DNA from: CAZEVY01 sp964515555 | GTDB taxonomy: Bacteria > Acidobacteriota > Terriglobia > Bryobacterales > Bryobacteraceae | Assembly: GCA_964515555.1 (NCBI GenBank) | Contig: CAZEVY010000017.1 | Span: 1 to 64,000, forward strand | Direction of reading: 5' to 3' | Length of the DNA stretch: 64,000 nt | Shown here: piece by piece, positions 1-8,856 of the stretch | How positions within the stretch are numbered: position 1 is the first letter of the stretch | Layout: each line of letters opens with the position of its first letter | Made by a program: the position numbers and the translations under genes | Notes under the pieces: generated by a model | What the model saw: only the letters and a program-made list of their open reading frames with translations | Told to the model about the DNA's origin: nothing | The model's database searches: none

Positions 1-4
1 TGAA

Positions 5-493
5 GTGGAGATATGGTTCGATCTGACTCAACCGGATTTCGAGCCCGTATTTGGGTTCACGGCACAGGGCCGCCAGAACCGCCTCGGATTCGGCGTCAGC
101 CGCGCCCTCCATGCCTTTGCAAGTCCCAGAGTCACTGAACAAGGCGAGACAATCGAAGTTTATCTGGAAGTCTGGTATTTCGGCTTCGAGATTGATCTCG
201 GCAGGGCTTGGTATTCCGCGACCTATGAACGGCGGCCACAGCAGAAGAACTTCAGCCTCCGCACCGTCAGATCCGACCGCTCCTCTACCATCTCGAACAA
301 GGCGTACGAGGAGCTTACCGATCTCGATACGGGGCCGACGAACGAGCAAATGCTGATCTATGCATTGCCCCGCCTGAAAGAGGTGGCGTCAGGGAAGAAC
401 GCGGATGAGAAAGGCTGGCTCCGGTTCATGCTCACCAGCTGCAAAGATACGCCCGAGAAGCGCGCACTCCTGGAACTGCTTGCGAAGCCCTGA
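5..493 (+). CDS. Hypothetical protein, probably 5'-truncated by the window edge
   Basis: I do not recognise this 162-residue protein. A GTG at position 5 can serve as the start, but the frame stays open to the window edge, so the true start may lie outside. The sequence is soluble and mixed in charge, with no signal peptide or membrane segment. Its N-terminal half (about residues 15-70) alternates hydrophobic and polar residues in a beta-rich pattern, and its C-terminal half (about 95-160) looks helical. It is the only plus-strand gene before position 6406 and is followed by a decayed IS21 fragment, so it may sit at the edge of an accessory insertion. No function is proposed. Confidence 0.6.
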   Translation: MEIWFDLTQPDFEPVFGFTAQGRQNRLGFGVSRALHAFASPRVTEQGETIEVYLEVWYFGFEIDLGRAWYSATYERRPQQKNFSLRTVRSDRSSTISNKAYEELTDLDTGPTNEQMLIYALPRLKEVASGKNADEKGWLRFMLTSCKDTPEKRALLELLAKP

Positions 494-539
494 CGGTTTT
501 GTCCCTTCCTCTGCAGGCCGGTGCCTCATGACTCGATAG

Positions 540-650
540 CTTTGCGTTCGACTTTCCCCCATTCTTGCGCATTGAGTCGCCGCGCATCTCAATGCCGGTG
601 GGCGTTGTGAACGAGCCGGTCGAGGATGCTGTCGGCCAGCGTCGGATCTC
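540..650 (-). pseudogene. Remnant of the 3' end of an IS21-family istB gene
   Basis: On the minus strand, positions 648-595 translate to DPTLADSILDRLVHNAHR, which closely matches the conserved C-terminus of IstB, the ATP-binding helper of IS21 transposition. One extra base at about 594 shifts the frame; the next frame continues with IEMRGDSMRKN, which also fits the IstB end. Nothing upstream resembles the ATPase core, and no terminal inverted repeat was found. This is therefore a short, frameshifted fossil rather than a live element. The rest of the 494-792 gap shows no other gene. Confidence 0.62.
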
Positions 651-792
651 ATGCCGAGGAGTCTGTCGGAGGCCGCGGCCACCAGGCGGAAAAGTCGGGG
701 TTATCCTGCGGCGAGGAAGGGCGTCGATTTCCGCCGTGGCGAACAGAGAGCGGCGAAACTGGAAAAGTGAAAGATCGAACCCAATTTCAGGC

Positions 793-1191
793 TCAGCGCG
801 ATTTCTTCACGCGCGACCGGGTAAGACTCACGACGAAGGCCACCAGCGCCGCCAGCGTCAGGTAGATCGCCTGCTTGAAATGCGCATCGCCCTCGAAGGA
901 ATAGGGCGCCCAGAAGAACCCGCGCGCCAGCATCACGAACACCGCCAGCCCCCAGACGGGAAACAAATAGCGGAACTTGCCGGTGGCCGCCAGAACCACG
1001 GCCAGAATCCCGGCCAGCGAGCCGAAGAACAGCCACTGGGTGAGCGCCTTGCCGGTCCATGGCAGCAGGTCGATCCGCAGCGTGTGCCTGCCGTCGAGCC
1101 AGGCGAGCGACGAGATGCCGAGCAGGAACAGACAGAGCGCGAGATGGAACAGGTAGCTGAGGCCGCGCAGGACCGCGCCGATCAGGCTCAC
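793..1191 (-). CDS. Small four-helix membrane protein, function unknown
   Basis: This 132-residue, very hydrophobic protein has about four membrane segments (near residues 8-30, 47-67, 75-93 and 103-123) and a basic C-terminal tail (TRSRVKKSR) that should face the cytoplasm. It is the last gene of the minus-strand run tonB-exbB-exbD-exbD-TPR lipoprotein and lies 13 bases after the TPR gene, so co-transcription is likely. I do not recognise a family. The context suggests, without proving, a link to the envelope energising complex. Confidence 0.7.
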   Translation of the reverse strand: MSLIGAVLRGLSYLFHLALCLFLLGISSLAWLDGRHTLRIDLLPWTGKALTQWLFFGSLAGILAVVLAATGKFRYLFPVWGLAVFVMLARGFFWAPYSFEGDAHFKQAIYLTLAALVAFVVSLTRSRVKKSR

Positions 1192-1204
1192 GTGTCTCCG
1201 GCGC

Positions 1205-2032
1205 TCAGTTGCCTTCCGAGGAGATGCCGCCCGTGGCCGGCTGTCGCGAGGCCTTGATCTTCTTGGTCTCGAGCGTCTTCTGGACCCAGCCGTCGGCCGT
1301 CTCGGTGTCCTTCTTGTACGCCTCCGCGGTGTCCTGCAAGTCGGCGCGCTCGCGCGTGAGAAGGTTCATGTAGGCCATGGCGTCGTCGTACTCGGGGTCG
1401 ACCGCCAGGGCCTTCTCCAGGTTCTGGAGGCCGGCGTCGATGATCGGCATGTTGCTGGCGCGAATCTCCTCGCGCACCTTCTTGTCCTTCAGCGGACCGG
1501 GATCCTCGGGTTTCATGCCGAGCTTGGCCCGCGCTTCCATGCGCGTGCGGAAGGTTCGCGTCCAGGCGATCACGCCCAGCGTATAGAAACCTTCCTTGTT
1601 CTTGGGGTCGGCTTCGACGAGCTTCTTGTACCAGCTCTCGGCCTCGTCGAACTTCTTCTGGTGGAAATGCAGGGAGGCGATGGAGGCCAGCGCCACGGCG
1701 TCCTTGGGATTGGCTTCGAGCACCTTGGAGAATTCGTCGTAGGCCGCCTTGGCCATGCGGATGTTCTCTTCGGATTCGGCGCCGGGGATGTACTGGCTCA
1801 TGTAGGCGGTCGCCAGGTACAGGCGCGCGGTGGCGAACGTGGGGTCGAGGTCGACGGCGGTGCGGAAGTGCTCGACCGCTTCGGGATACTTGGCGGCCTT
1901 GTAGGCGCGCACGCCTTGGCCAAGCGAATCGCGGGCCTTGAGCTTCTGGCACCCGGTCTGGCCCCACAACAGCGCGACCGCGGCGAAGCCGGCGATCAGG
2001 CTCGTGCTGCCCATTGCGATTTTCTTCTTCAC
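1205..2032 (-). CDS. TPR-repeat lipoprotein of the TonB operon
   Basis: The 275-residue protein starts at a GTG preceded by a strong AGGGAGG ribosome binding site. The N-terminus has lysines, a hydrophobic stretch and a possible lipobox ending at Cys28 (GQTGC), which suggests a lipoprotein. Several TPR units follow: about residues 38-71, 80-115, 116-150 and 200-235, with the usual A..Y...G....A...Y pattern and DP at repeat ends. TPRs are protein-binding scaffolds. It lies 72 bases downstream of the second exbD, an arrangement common in acidobacterial TonB clusters, and may help organise the TonB/ExbBD complex. That role is inference. Confidence 0.82.
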   Translation of the reverse strand: MKKKIAMGSTSLIAGFAAVALLWGQTGCQKLKARDSLGQGVRAYKAAKYPEAVEHFRTAVDLDPTFATARLYLATAYMSQYIPGAESEENIRMAKAAYDEFSKVLEANPKDAVALASIASLHFHQKKFDEAESWYKKLVEADPKNKEGFYTLGVIAWTRTFRTRMEARAKLGMKPEDPGPLKDKKVREEIRASNMPIIDAGLQNLEKALAVDPEYDDAMAYMNLLTRERADLQDTAEAYKKDTETADGWVQKTLETKKIKASRQPATGGISSEGN

Positions 2033-2104
2033 GGCTACCTCCCTTAATGAGCGCCTGTGACCGCTCCCTACGGTCGCGGCCCGGCCTGGCCGCGGCGCGG
2101 CTCG

Positions 2105-2530
2105 CTACTGACCCGCCTCCAGCTTGGGCGTCATCAGACCGACTTTGTCGATGCCCGCGCCTTTGGCGATGTCGATGACGCGCGCCACGTACTGGTATTC
2201 GAGCTCCGGATCGCCCTTGACGAAGATGATGCGCTCGGCGCGGGTCTTGAAAATCTCCTCCAGGCGCGGCCCGAGCTTGATTTCATCGGTCACTTCCTGG
2301 TTGATGGCCATGGTCCGGTCGCGGTTCACGGTGATGACCACAGTGCGGACGTCGGCCGCCTGATTCTGGTTGGGAGGCGCCGGCTGCGGGACCAGCGTCT
2401 CCAGGCCCTTGGGCGTGAGCGGCGTGATGACCATGAAAATGATCAGCAGCACCAGCAGCACGTCGATCAAGGGCGTCATGTTGATATCGGCCCGCGCTCC
2501 CGCGCCGGCGCCGCCCACTGCCATCGACAT
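2105..2530 (-). CDS. exbD: Biopolymer transport protein ExbD/TolR family (second copy)
   Basis: This 141-residue protein has a short glycine/alanine-rich cytoplasmic N-terminus, one membrane helix (about 20-45, MTPLIDVLLVLLIIFMVITP) carrying the essential Asp of the family, and a periplasmic domain ending in QYVARVIDIAKGAGIDKVGL. ExbD couples proton flow through ExbB to TonB. The start is supported by an AAGGAGA site. It lies 19 bases after another exbD; paired, non-identical ExbD subunits are a recurring arrangement in this kind of cluster. Confidence 0.92.
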   Translation of the reverse strand: MSMAVGGAGAGARADINMTPLIDVLLVLLIIFMVITPLTPKGLETLVPQPAPPNQNQAADVRTVVITVNRDRTMAINQEVTDEIKLGPRLEEIFKTRAERIIFVKGDPELEYQYVARVIDIAKGAGIDKVGLMTPKLEAGQ

Positions 2531-2549
2531 AGTCGTCTCTCCTTTGCGC

Positions 2550-2999
2550 CTACTTCTTCGCTTCTGCCGCGGCGGCGGCCGCGATCGCCTTCTGATCCTG
2601 CTCGGTCAGCAGGCCGAGCTGGTCGACGCCGGCGGCGCGCAAGTTGTCCACCACCTCGACGACCCGCTCGAACTTCGCCCGCGCATCGGCCCTCACATAA
2701 CACATCTTATCCAACCGGTTGGTGAGCAGATCGCGCACCTTTCCGGGAATCTGGTCGGCGGGCATGGGCGTGTTGCCGAGCCAGACCTTGCCGTCGCGCG
2801 TCACCGCCACGACGATAGAGTCGTCCTTCTCGGCGTTCTGCATGGCAATGGGGTTGCGGGTGCGCACCATATCGACGCTGATGCCCTTGGAGAGCATCGG
2901 CGTGATGACCATGAAGATGATCAGCATGACGAGCATCACGTCGACCATGGGGGTGACGTTGATGTCGGCCACCGGGGGTGGGGCTTTTGCCTTTGCCAT
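2550..2999 (-). CDS. exbD: Biopolymer transport protein ExbD/TolR family (first copy)
   Basis: The 149-residue protein has the ExbD layout: a short N-terminus, a membrane helix (about 15-40, INVTPMVDVMLVMLIIFMVI) with the conserved Asp, and a periplasmic domain with the motif FERVVEVVDNLRAAGVDQLG. It is followed by an alanine-rich tail ending KK. It sits between exbB and the second exbD on the same strand with short gaps. The two copies share topology but differ clearly in sequence, so they may form a heteromeric ExbD dimer or serve different TonB substrates. Confidence 0.93.
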   Translation of the reverse strand: MAKAKAPPPVADINVTPMVDVMLVMLIIFMVITPMLSKGISVDMVRTRNPIAMQNAEKDDSIVVAVTRDGKVWLGNTPMPADQIPGKVRDLLTNRLDKMCYVRADARAKFERVVEVVDNLRAAGVDQLGLLTEQDQKAIAAAAAAEAKK

Positions 3000-3094
3000 A
3001 TATCGTTTCCCTTCGGCTCACACGGAGCGAAGCGCCGCGACGCGGCCGCGGCGCCTCGATCCGCGAACAGGAGCCAGAACGAGTTCGCGCGGCC

Positions 3095-3829
3095 CTACTT
3101 CGCGGCCCGGTGACCGGACCGTTTCAGGAAGTAGTCGATCAGCTCGGAGCTGGAGTTGCCCATCTCGACGTCGAAGGCTTCCAGCCGCGTGGTGAAGTAG
3201 TTGAACATCCACACGGCCGGGATGGCCACGAACAGTCCGATGGCGGTGGCTACCAGCGCTTCCGAAATGCCGCCGGCCACGGCGCCGAGACCGGTGGACT
3301 TCTCCTGCGAGATGCCCTTGAACGCGTTGATGATGCCGACCACGGTGCCGAACAGCCCGACGAACGGAGCCGTCGAGCCGATGGTCGCCAGTCCGCTGAC
3401 GCCGCGCTTCAACTCGGCGTGCACGATGGCTTCGGCGCGCTCGAGAGCCCGCTTGGAGGCCTCGATCTCCTCGCCGGGTATCTCCGAGCTCAACTGGTGC
3501 GCCTTGAATTCCTGCAAGCCGGCCACGACCACCTTGGCGAGGTGGCTTCTCTTGTAGCGGTCGGCGATCTTGATGGCTTCGTCGAGCTTGCCTTCGCGCA
3601 ACGCGCCGGCCACGGCCGGTGCGAACAGCCGCGACTGCTTCTGTGCCCCGCGATAGGCCAGTATGCGGTCGATCATGACGCCGATCGACCAGGCCGACAT
3701 GATGAACAGGGCGATCACGACCGCCTTGGCCATCCATCCCATCTGGTTCCACATCGAGCGAACGTCGAATCCGATTGCCGCGCCTTCCTGCAATAGCAGA
3801 AACGCCCATACTTGAAACTGTAGAATCAT
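3095..3829 (-). CDS. exbB: ExbB/TolQ/MotA family proton channel subunit
   Basis: This 244-residue protein shows the three-helix ExbB layout: a first membrane segment around residues 30-55 (AVVIALFIMSAWSIGVMIDR), a cytoplasmic region (60-130), then two helices (about 135-160 and 175-205) containing GLFGTVVGIINAFKGI and EALVATAIGLFVAIPAV. These are the signatures of the family that forms the proton pathway with ExbD. It is flanked by tonB (44 bases upstream) and exbD (95 bases downstream) on the same strand, forming one energising operon. Confidence 0.94.
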   Translation of the reverse strand: MILQFQVWAFLLLQEGAAIGFDVRSMWNQMGWMAKAVVIALFIMSAWSIGVMIDRILAYRGAQKQSRLFAPAVAGALREGKLDEAIKIADRYKRSHLAKVVVAGLQEFKAHQLSSEIPGEEIEASKRALERAEAIVHAELKRGVSGLATIGSTAPFVGLFGTVVGIINAFKGISQEKSTGLGAVAGGISEALVATAIGLFVAIPAVWMFNYFTTRLEAFDVEMGNSSSELIDYFLKRSGHRAAK

Positions 3830-3872
3830 GTTGCTGTCTCCTGCGAGTTTTCTTTCCCCGAGGCGCGAACGC

Positions 3873-4637
3873 CTACTGGGTCAATGTGAAATTCACGTCG
3901 ATCTGTGTAATTACCTCCACCGGCTCGTTGTTGAGCAGGGTGGGCTGATAGACCCACTGCCGCACGGCGTCGTAGGCGGCCTGCACCAGGAGCGGATGGC
4001 CGTTGATCATCTGTAGGTTCTGAATGGTGCCGTCCTTGCCGATGATGGCGGTGAATCGAACCTGTCCTTGAATGCGCGCCTGCCGCGCCAGTTGCGGGTA
4101 AACCGGCTTGGGCTGTTTGATCAGCTTGGCCGACTGCACGTTGCCGCCGACTTTGATGCGCTGAACCGGCGGCGGCTTGGGAGCTTCCACCTTGACCGGC
4201 GGAGGCGGAGGCGGAGCCGCGGTGGGCACCGATCCGATGATGCCGCCGATCACGCCGCCCGGCGTTCCACCGGGCACGCCGCCCGGCACGCCGCCGACCA
4301 CCCCGGCCGAAGCCGACACCGGCGGCGGCAGCTCGTCTTCCTTAATGATGGCGATGTCCTTGGGAATCGACTTGGGGGCCATCAGCCGCCCGGCGTCGAA
4401 CTGCCGTGGAATCACCTTGACCACTTTAATGGGCACCGCCGCGGGCGGGGGCGGGGGCGGAGGCGGAGGCGGAGGCGCCACCAGCAGGGCCGTCAACTGG
4501 GCGCCCGGCAGCGTCTCGAAGTAGATCATCGGGATCAGAATGGCGACCGCGATCAGACCGATCTGACTCAGGAACGAGACGAACACCGTCCAGGACTTGT
4601 TGGTCTGTCCCATCCCGACGAAGCTTTGTTCAAACAT
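3873..4637 (-). CDS. tonB: TonB energy-transducing protein
   Basis: This 254-residue protein has an N-terminal membrane anchor (about 18-40), an uninterrupted proline run (about 56-66), and a glycine-rich stretch built of VPGG/TPGG/VIGG units (about 112-140). The C-terminal TonB domain (about 165-254) has KPVYPQLARQARIQGQVR and ends with VITQIDVNFTLTQ. It would link the ExbBD motor to outer-membrane receptors such as the one at 55746-58178. The Gly-Pro tetrapeptide tract is an unusual addition to the periplasm-spanning linker. It heads the exbB-exbD-exbD-TPR operon. Confidence 0.93.
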   Translation of the reverse strand: MFEQSFVGMGQTNKSWTVFVSFLSQIGLIAVAILIPMIYFETLPGAQLTALLVAPPPPPPPPPPPAAVPIKVVKVIPRQFDAGRLMAPKSIPKDIAIIKEDELPPPVSASAGVVGGVPGGVPGGTPGGVIGGIIGSVPTAAPPPPPPVKVEAPKPPPVQRIKVGGNVQSAKLIKQPKPVYPQLARQARIQGQVRFTAIIGKDGTIQNLQMINGHPLLVQAAYDAVRQWVYQPTLLNNEPVEVITQIDVNFTLTQ

Positions 4638-4813
4638 CGCTTTCGACCCTTTCCACGCCCCGCCCCGGGGCGCAACTAAAGCACTCTATCAGATCGTCCG
4701 GCCACCCTGGGAACCGGCCCTCGTGGGAGGAGACACCGGCCCGCACCGTTTGGTTCCCGCATTCGCTCAAAAGAACCTACCACAACACTCCCCGCCGGTG
4801 CACGACGGCCGCG

Positions 4814-5143
4814 TCATTTCTTGGCGGGCTCCTCTTCGCGCACCAGCGCGGTCACCGCGCTCCTGGCCACCTGGAGCTTGACGTTGTCGGGCTTCACGCG
4901 CAAAACCAGCGTGTCGTCGCCGTTAATGGCGACGATGGTGCCCACCAGTCCGCCGCTGGTCACTACGCTCTGTCCATTCTGCAAGCCCTCGAGCATCTTC
5001 CGCTGGTTCTTGCGCTGGCGCTGCATCGGCAGGATCAGCAGGAAGTAAAGGATCCCGAACATGACCAGCAGGTACACCAGGCCGATCATGGAACCGCCGG
5101 ACGAGCCGCTCGCGGCTTCCTGCAACAGCAGAAGACTCACCAA
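4814..5143 (-). CDS. yajC: Preprotein translocase subunit YajC
   Basis: The 109-residue protein has a short N-terminus, one membrane helix (about 22-42, LVYLLVMFGILYFLLILPM), the typical QRQRKNQRKMLEGLQNGQSVVTSGG motif just after it, and a small cytoplasmic domain. It is an accessory of the SecDF-YajC complex that assists Sec-dependent export. It lies 33 bases after tgt on the same strand; tgt-yajC is a widely conserved pair. The 4638-4813 gap between yajC and tonB shows no gene. Confidence 0.95.
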   Translation of the reverse strand: MVSLLLLQEAASGSSGGSMIGLVYLLVMFGILYFLLILPMQRQRKNQRKMLEGLQNGQSVVTSGGLVGTIVAINGDDTLVLRVKPDNVKLQVARSAVTALVREEEPAKK

Positions 5144-5176
5144 CTCGCTCTCTCCCTCAAGAGGACCACAGGTGGG

Positions 5177-6310
5177 CTACCCGGTAGGGCGCTCGCGGCG
5201 CCGTGCGTTCAGGTACTCGGGGAACGCTCCGACCAATATAGCCTGCCTGATCCTCCTCATGATGTCAAGGTACTGGAACAGATTGTGCAGGGTCGCCAGG
5301 TTACAGTACAGGATCTCGCCGGACAGGTACAAGTGGCGCAGATAGGCGCGCGAGTATCGCCGGCAGGCCGGACAGCCGCATCCGGCCTCCACGGGCGACT
5401 GATCCTCCTTGTAGCGCGCCTGCTTGATCACGACGCGTCCGGTCGAGGTGAACAGGCAGCCGTTGCGCGCGTTGCGCGTCGGCATCACGCAATCCATCAT
5501 ATCGACGCCGCGGGCCACGTATTCGGCAAGCTCCTCCGGGGCGCCCACGCCCATCACGTAGCGCGGCCTCTCGCGCGGAAGCAGCGGCGCGGTGACCTCG
5601 GTCATCTCGAGACTGACGTCGCGCGGCTCGCCCACCGAGAGGCCGCCGATGGCGTAGCCTTCGGCGTCCAGCGCGACCAGCTCGGCGGCGCAATCGCGCC
5701 GGAGGCCGGCGAACATCGAGCCCTGGACGATGGGGAACAGCGCCTGTGCCGCGGGGCTCCCGCCAGTCCGCCGCCGATAGTGCGCGAAAGCCGAGCTTGC
5801 CCAGTCCAGCGTGCGCCGCAGCGAGCGCTCTGCCGCAGCGAGCGTGGCGGGATAAGCCAGGCACTCGTCGAGCGTCATCATGATGTCGCTCCCGAGCGCC
5901 ATCTGCACGTCGACGGTGGACTCGGGCGTGAAGCGGTGCTCGTCGCCGTTGAGGTGCGAGCGGAAGACCACGCCGCCGTCGTCGACCTTGCGGAGCGTAT
6001 CGAGGCTGAAGACCTGGAAGCCGCCCGAGTCGGTGAGGATGGCGCCGGGCCAGGACATGAAGCGATGCAGTCCACCCATGCGGGCGATGGCCTCGTGGCC
6101 GGGCCGCAGGTAGAGGTGGTAGGTGTTGGCGAGCACGATGCGCGCGCCGAGCGCCTCCAGGTCGGACTGCGAGATTCCCTTGACCGATGCGGCCGTGCCG
6201 ACGGGCATGAAGACCGGCGTCTCGACCACGCCGTGCGGGGTGTGGAGAAGTCCGGCGCGCGCGCCCGTCGCCGGGCACTCGGCCTGGATTTCAAAGCGAA
6301 GGGCGGGCAT
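5177..6310 (-). CDS. tgt: tRNA-guanine transglycosylase (queuosine pathway)
   Basis: This 377-residue enzyme exchanges guanine-34 for preQ1 in GUN-anticodon tRNAs. Family marks are visible: THGVVETPVFMPVGT-type N-terminus, LTDSGGFQVFSL with the active-site Asp, the VQGS and GGLSVGE substrate-pocket motifs, DMMDCVMPTRNARNG with the nucleophilic Asp, and a zinc site made of C.C..C (AGCGCPAC) with a downstream His in ATLHNL. Length matches the bacterial family. It precedes yajC in a conserved pair and is divergent from the membrane beta-propeller gene at 6406. Confidence 0.97.
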   Translation of the reverse strand: MPALRFEIQAECPATGARAGLLHTPHGVVETPVFMPVGTAASVKGISQSDLEALGARIVLANTYHLYLRPGHEAIARMGGLHRFMSWPGAILTDSGGFQVFSLDTLRKVDDGGVVFRSHLNGDEHRFTPESTVDVQMALGSDIMMTLDECLAYPATLAAAERSLRRTLDWASSAFAHYRRRTGGSPAAQALFPIVQGSMFAGLRRDCAAELVALDAEGYAIGGLSVGEPRDVSLEMTEVTAPLLPRERPRYVMGVGAPEELAEYVARGVDMMDCVMPTRNARNGCLFTSTGRVVIKQARYKEDQSPVEAGCGCPACRRYSRAYLRHLYLSGEILYCNLATLHNLFQYLDIMRRIRQAILVGAFPEYLNARRRERPTG

Positions 6311-6405
6311 TCGGCGCGGGGGGCGCCCGCCTTCCTATTCTGCGGGCCGCCGGGAAAGTGCGCAAGGACGGGAACAAGGGGCCGCGCGGGATCGTATCGT
6401 CTGAC

Positions 6406-8199
6406 GTGACCCGAAAACCGCTCCGCCTGTGGCCCGGCGTGGCCATTGCCATCGTCCAGTGCCTGGCGCAGTTCGTCGCCCCGCTGGTGAACCCGGAATG
6501 GGTCGTTGTCGGCGTGCTCGGAGGCCTCCTGGGCACTTTGGCGATCCTCCTGTGGTGGCTGCTGTTCAGCCGCGCGCGGTGGATGGAGCGCGTCGGCGCG
6601 CTGGTCCTCATGATCGGCGGGATGGCGGCGGCGTGGCCCTTCCTCCACATCTCGATCGCGAAGGGCGCGATGGGGCGCCTGTATCCCGTGCTGGCGATCC
6701 CGGCGCTCGGTCTCGCCCTGGTCGCCTGGGCCGTGGCGACCCGCAGCCTTTCCGGCGGAATCCGTCGCGCGACGATGGTGGCCACGATTCTCGCCGCGTG
6801 CGGAGGATGGGCCCTGATCCGCACCGGCGGACTCACGGCGAGTTTCGACAACGACCTCCACTGGCGATGGACGCCGACGCCCGAGGATCGGCTTCTGGCC
6901 CGCGCCGCCGCGATGCCGGCGCCGCCGCCGCCGTCGATATCACCGGCGCCCTCCACGCCTCCACCGGCGTCGGCTCCGTCCGCCAAACGCCCGTCAAAGA
7001 CCAGCGCTCCCGCGCCGATCGTCGACTCATCCGCCGCGCCCGTGGCCGCATGGAGCGGCTTCCGCGGGCCGGCGCGCGACGGCGTCGTCGAGGGCCTTCG
7101 CATTCGCACGGACTGGAACCGGTCGCCGCCGGTCGAGCTGTGGCGGCGCGAGGTGGGACCCGGCTGGTCGTCGTTCGCCGTGAGCGGCGATCTGATCTAC
7201 ACGCAGGAACAGCGCGGTCCCGAGGAGGTGGTGGCGTGCTACCGGCTGTCGACGGGCGAGCCGGTCTGGATGCACCGCGACGAGGCGCGCTTCTGGGAAT
7301 CGGTGGGAGGCGCGGGCCCGCGGGCGACGCCGACGCTGCACGGAGGGCGGCTGTACACGCACGGCGCCACCGGAATCGTCAACGCGCTCGACGCCAGGAC
7401 CGGCGCGGCGATCTGGTCTCGCAACGCCGCCGCCGACACGGCGACCAAAACCCCGGGATGGGGCTTCGCCAGTTCGCCGCTCATCGTCGACGGCACGATG
7501 ATCGTGGCCTCGTCGGGAACGCTCGTGGCCTACGACGCCGCCACCGGCGCGTCGCGATGGGTCGGCGCCAAGGGAGGGGCAAGCTACAGTTCTCCGCACT
7601 TGGCGACGATCGGCGGAGTTCCCCAGGTGGTGATGCTCAGCGCGTCGGGTGCGGTCGCGGTCGCTCCGGCCGACGGCGCGGTGCTGTGGGAGCACAAGTG
7701 GCCCTCGGGCGTCCGCATCGTGCAACCGGCGGCGACCCCGGACGGCTTCCTGGTGAACGAGAGCGACATGATGGGAACCGGCATTCGGCGCATCGCCGTT
7801 TCGAAGGCCGCGGGCGCGTGGACCGTGGAAGAGCGCTGGACGTCGACGGGACTCAAGCCGTACTTCAACGACATTGTCGTTCACGACGGACATGCCTACG
7901 GCTTCGACGGCAGCATTATGTCTTGCATCGACCTCCAGTCGGGCGCCCGCAAATGGAAGGGCGGGCGCTACGGCAATGGACAGCTCGTCCTGCTGCGCGA
8001 TCAGGCGCTGCTGCTGGTGGTGTCGGAGGAGGGCGGGCTGGCGCTGGTGAAAGCGGCCCCGGACGGGTTCACGGAACTCGCGCGCGCTCCCGCGCTGGAG
8101 GGAAAGACGTGGGGGCACCCGGTGGTCGTCGGCGACCGGCTGCTGGTGCGCAACGGCTTCGAGATGGCAGCCTTCCGGCTGGCTCGCGCGGACCGCTAA
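6406..8199 (+). CDS. Membrane-anchored PQQ-like beta-propeller protein
   Basis: From the GTG at 6406 the protein has 597 residues; the frame is open to 6358, but the nearer start directly precedes the first hydrophobic segment. The first 140 residues hold about four membrane helices. A proline/alanine/serine-rich linker follows (about 165-210), then a beta-propeller of repeated blades with the pyrroloquinoline-like pattern (LYTHGATGIVNALDARTG, VVASSGTLVAYDAATG). The WSGFRGPARDG opening of the propeller is typical of outer-surface or periplasmic proteins in Planctomycetes and Acidobacteria. No cofactor or catalytic site can be assigned. It may be a scaffold or sensor domain. Confidence 0.85.
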   Translation: MTRKPLRLWPGVAIAIVQCLAQFVAPLVNPEWVVVGVLGGLLGTLAILLWWLLFSRARWMERVGALVLMIGGMAAAWPFLHISIAKGAMGRLYPVLAIPALGLALVAWAVATRSLSGGIRRATMVATILAACGGWALIRTGGLTASFDNDLHWRWTPTPEDRLLARAAAMPAPPPPSISPAPSTPPPASAPSAKRPSKTSAPAPIVDSSAAPVAAWSGFRGPARDGVVEGLRIRTDWNRSPPVELWRREVGPGWSSFAVSGDLIYTQEQRGPEEVVACYRLSTGEPVWMHRDEARFWESVGGAGPRATPTLHGGRLYTHGATGIVNALDARTGAAIWSRNAAADTATKTPGWGFASSPLIVDGTMIVASSGTLVAYDAATGASRWVGAKGGASYSSPHLATIGGVPQVVMLSASGAVAVAPADGAVLWEHKWPSGVRIVQPAATPDGFLVNESDMMGTGIRRIAVSKAAGAWTVEERWTSTGLKPYFNDIVVHDGHAYGFDGSIMSCIDLQSGARKWKGGRYGNGQLVLLRDQALLLVVSEEGGLALVKAAPDGFTELARAPALEGKTWGHPVVVGDRLLVRNGFEMAAFRLARADR

Positions 8200-8307
8200 G
8201 ATAGGCATCGACCGGCGCGGTCTCCTTCATCGATGAATGCGTGTGTGTCGGGCGGGCTGCCCGAGGGATGCCCCGGGGAGCCGGGCCGGGTTGGACGCGA
8301 CGCAACG

Positions 8308-8847
8308 ATGCACTCAAAGCGCGAACTCATGGACGAGTTCCGGCGGCGGCTGGAGCCAGGATCGATCCAGGCGGCCTACCGGGATCTGCTCTCGTACATG
8401 TCGGAACTGCGAACGCGCTTCGCGAGCAGCTTCGGCGAATCCGCCGTGTCCGGTCTCTATCAGGGATACATGGACATCACGTTCTTCGCCCTCTTCCCGC
8501 CGTCGCTCCGGCAACGGCAGTTGAAGGTCGCCATCGTCTTCAACTACGACGCGTTTCGATTCGAGGCCTGGCTGGCGGGACGCAACCGGGAAGTTCAACG
8601 GCGGTGCTGGGAACTGCTCAAGGACGCGCCATGGCCCGGGTTTCGTGTGCGCGCGCCGGCCAAGGACGTGGACTCGATTCTCGAATGCGACCTGGCCACG
8701 GACTTCGACCTGGACGACCCTGACGCCCTGACCGCCAGGATCGAAACGTCCGCCCGCGCATTCATCGATCGCATCGAGCAGTTCCTCGTTGCGGGCCAGG
8801 CTCCGCAGAAACGGGCGGCGGTGTCGTCGAAGCGGCGGCGGAGTTGA
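8308..8847 (+). CDS. Conserved hypothetical protein (resembles the DUF7000-type family)
   Basis: The ATG at 8308 gives 179 residues; an upstream GTG-frame extension is low-complexity and unlikely to be coding. The core reads like a small conserved family with the elements LRTRFASSF, VSGLYQGYMDITFFALFP and LKVAIVFNYDAFRFEAWLAG, which I associate with DUF7000 from memory. No catalytic residues, signal peptide or membrane segment are apparent, and the tail is basic (KRAAVSSKRRRS). The function is unknown. It stands alone between the beta-propeller gene and the convergent PrsW gene. Confidence 0.75.
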   Translation: MHSKRELMDEFRRRLEPGSIQAAYRDLLSYMSELRTRFASSFGESAVSGLYQGYMDITFFALFPPSLRQRQLKVAIVFNYDAFRFEAWLAGRNREVQRRCWELLKDAPWPGFRVRAPAKDVDSILECDLATDFDLDDPDALTARIETSARAFIDRIEQFLVAGQAPQKRAAVSSKRRRS

Positions 8848-8856
8848 GTCCGCTCG

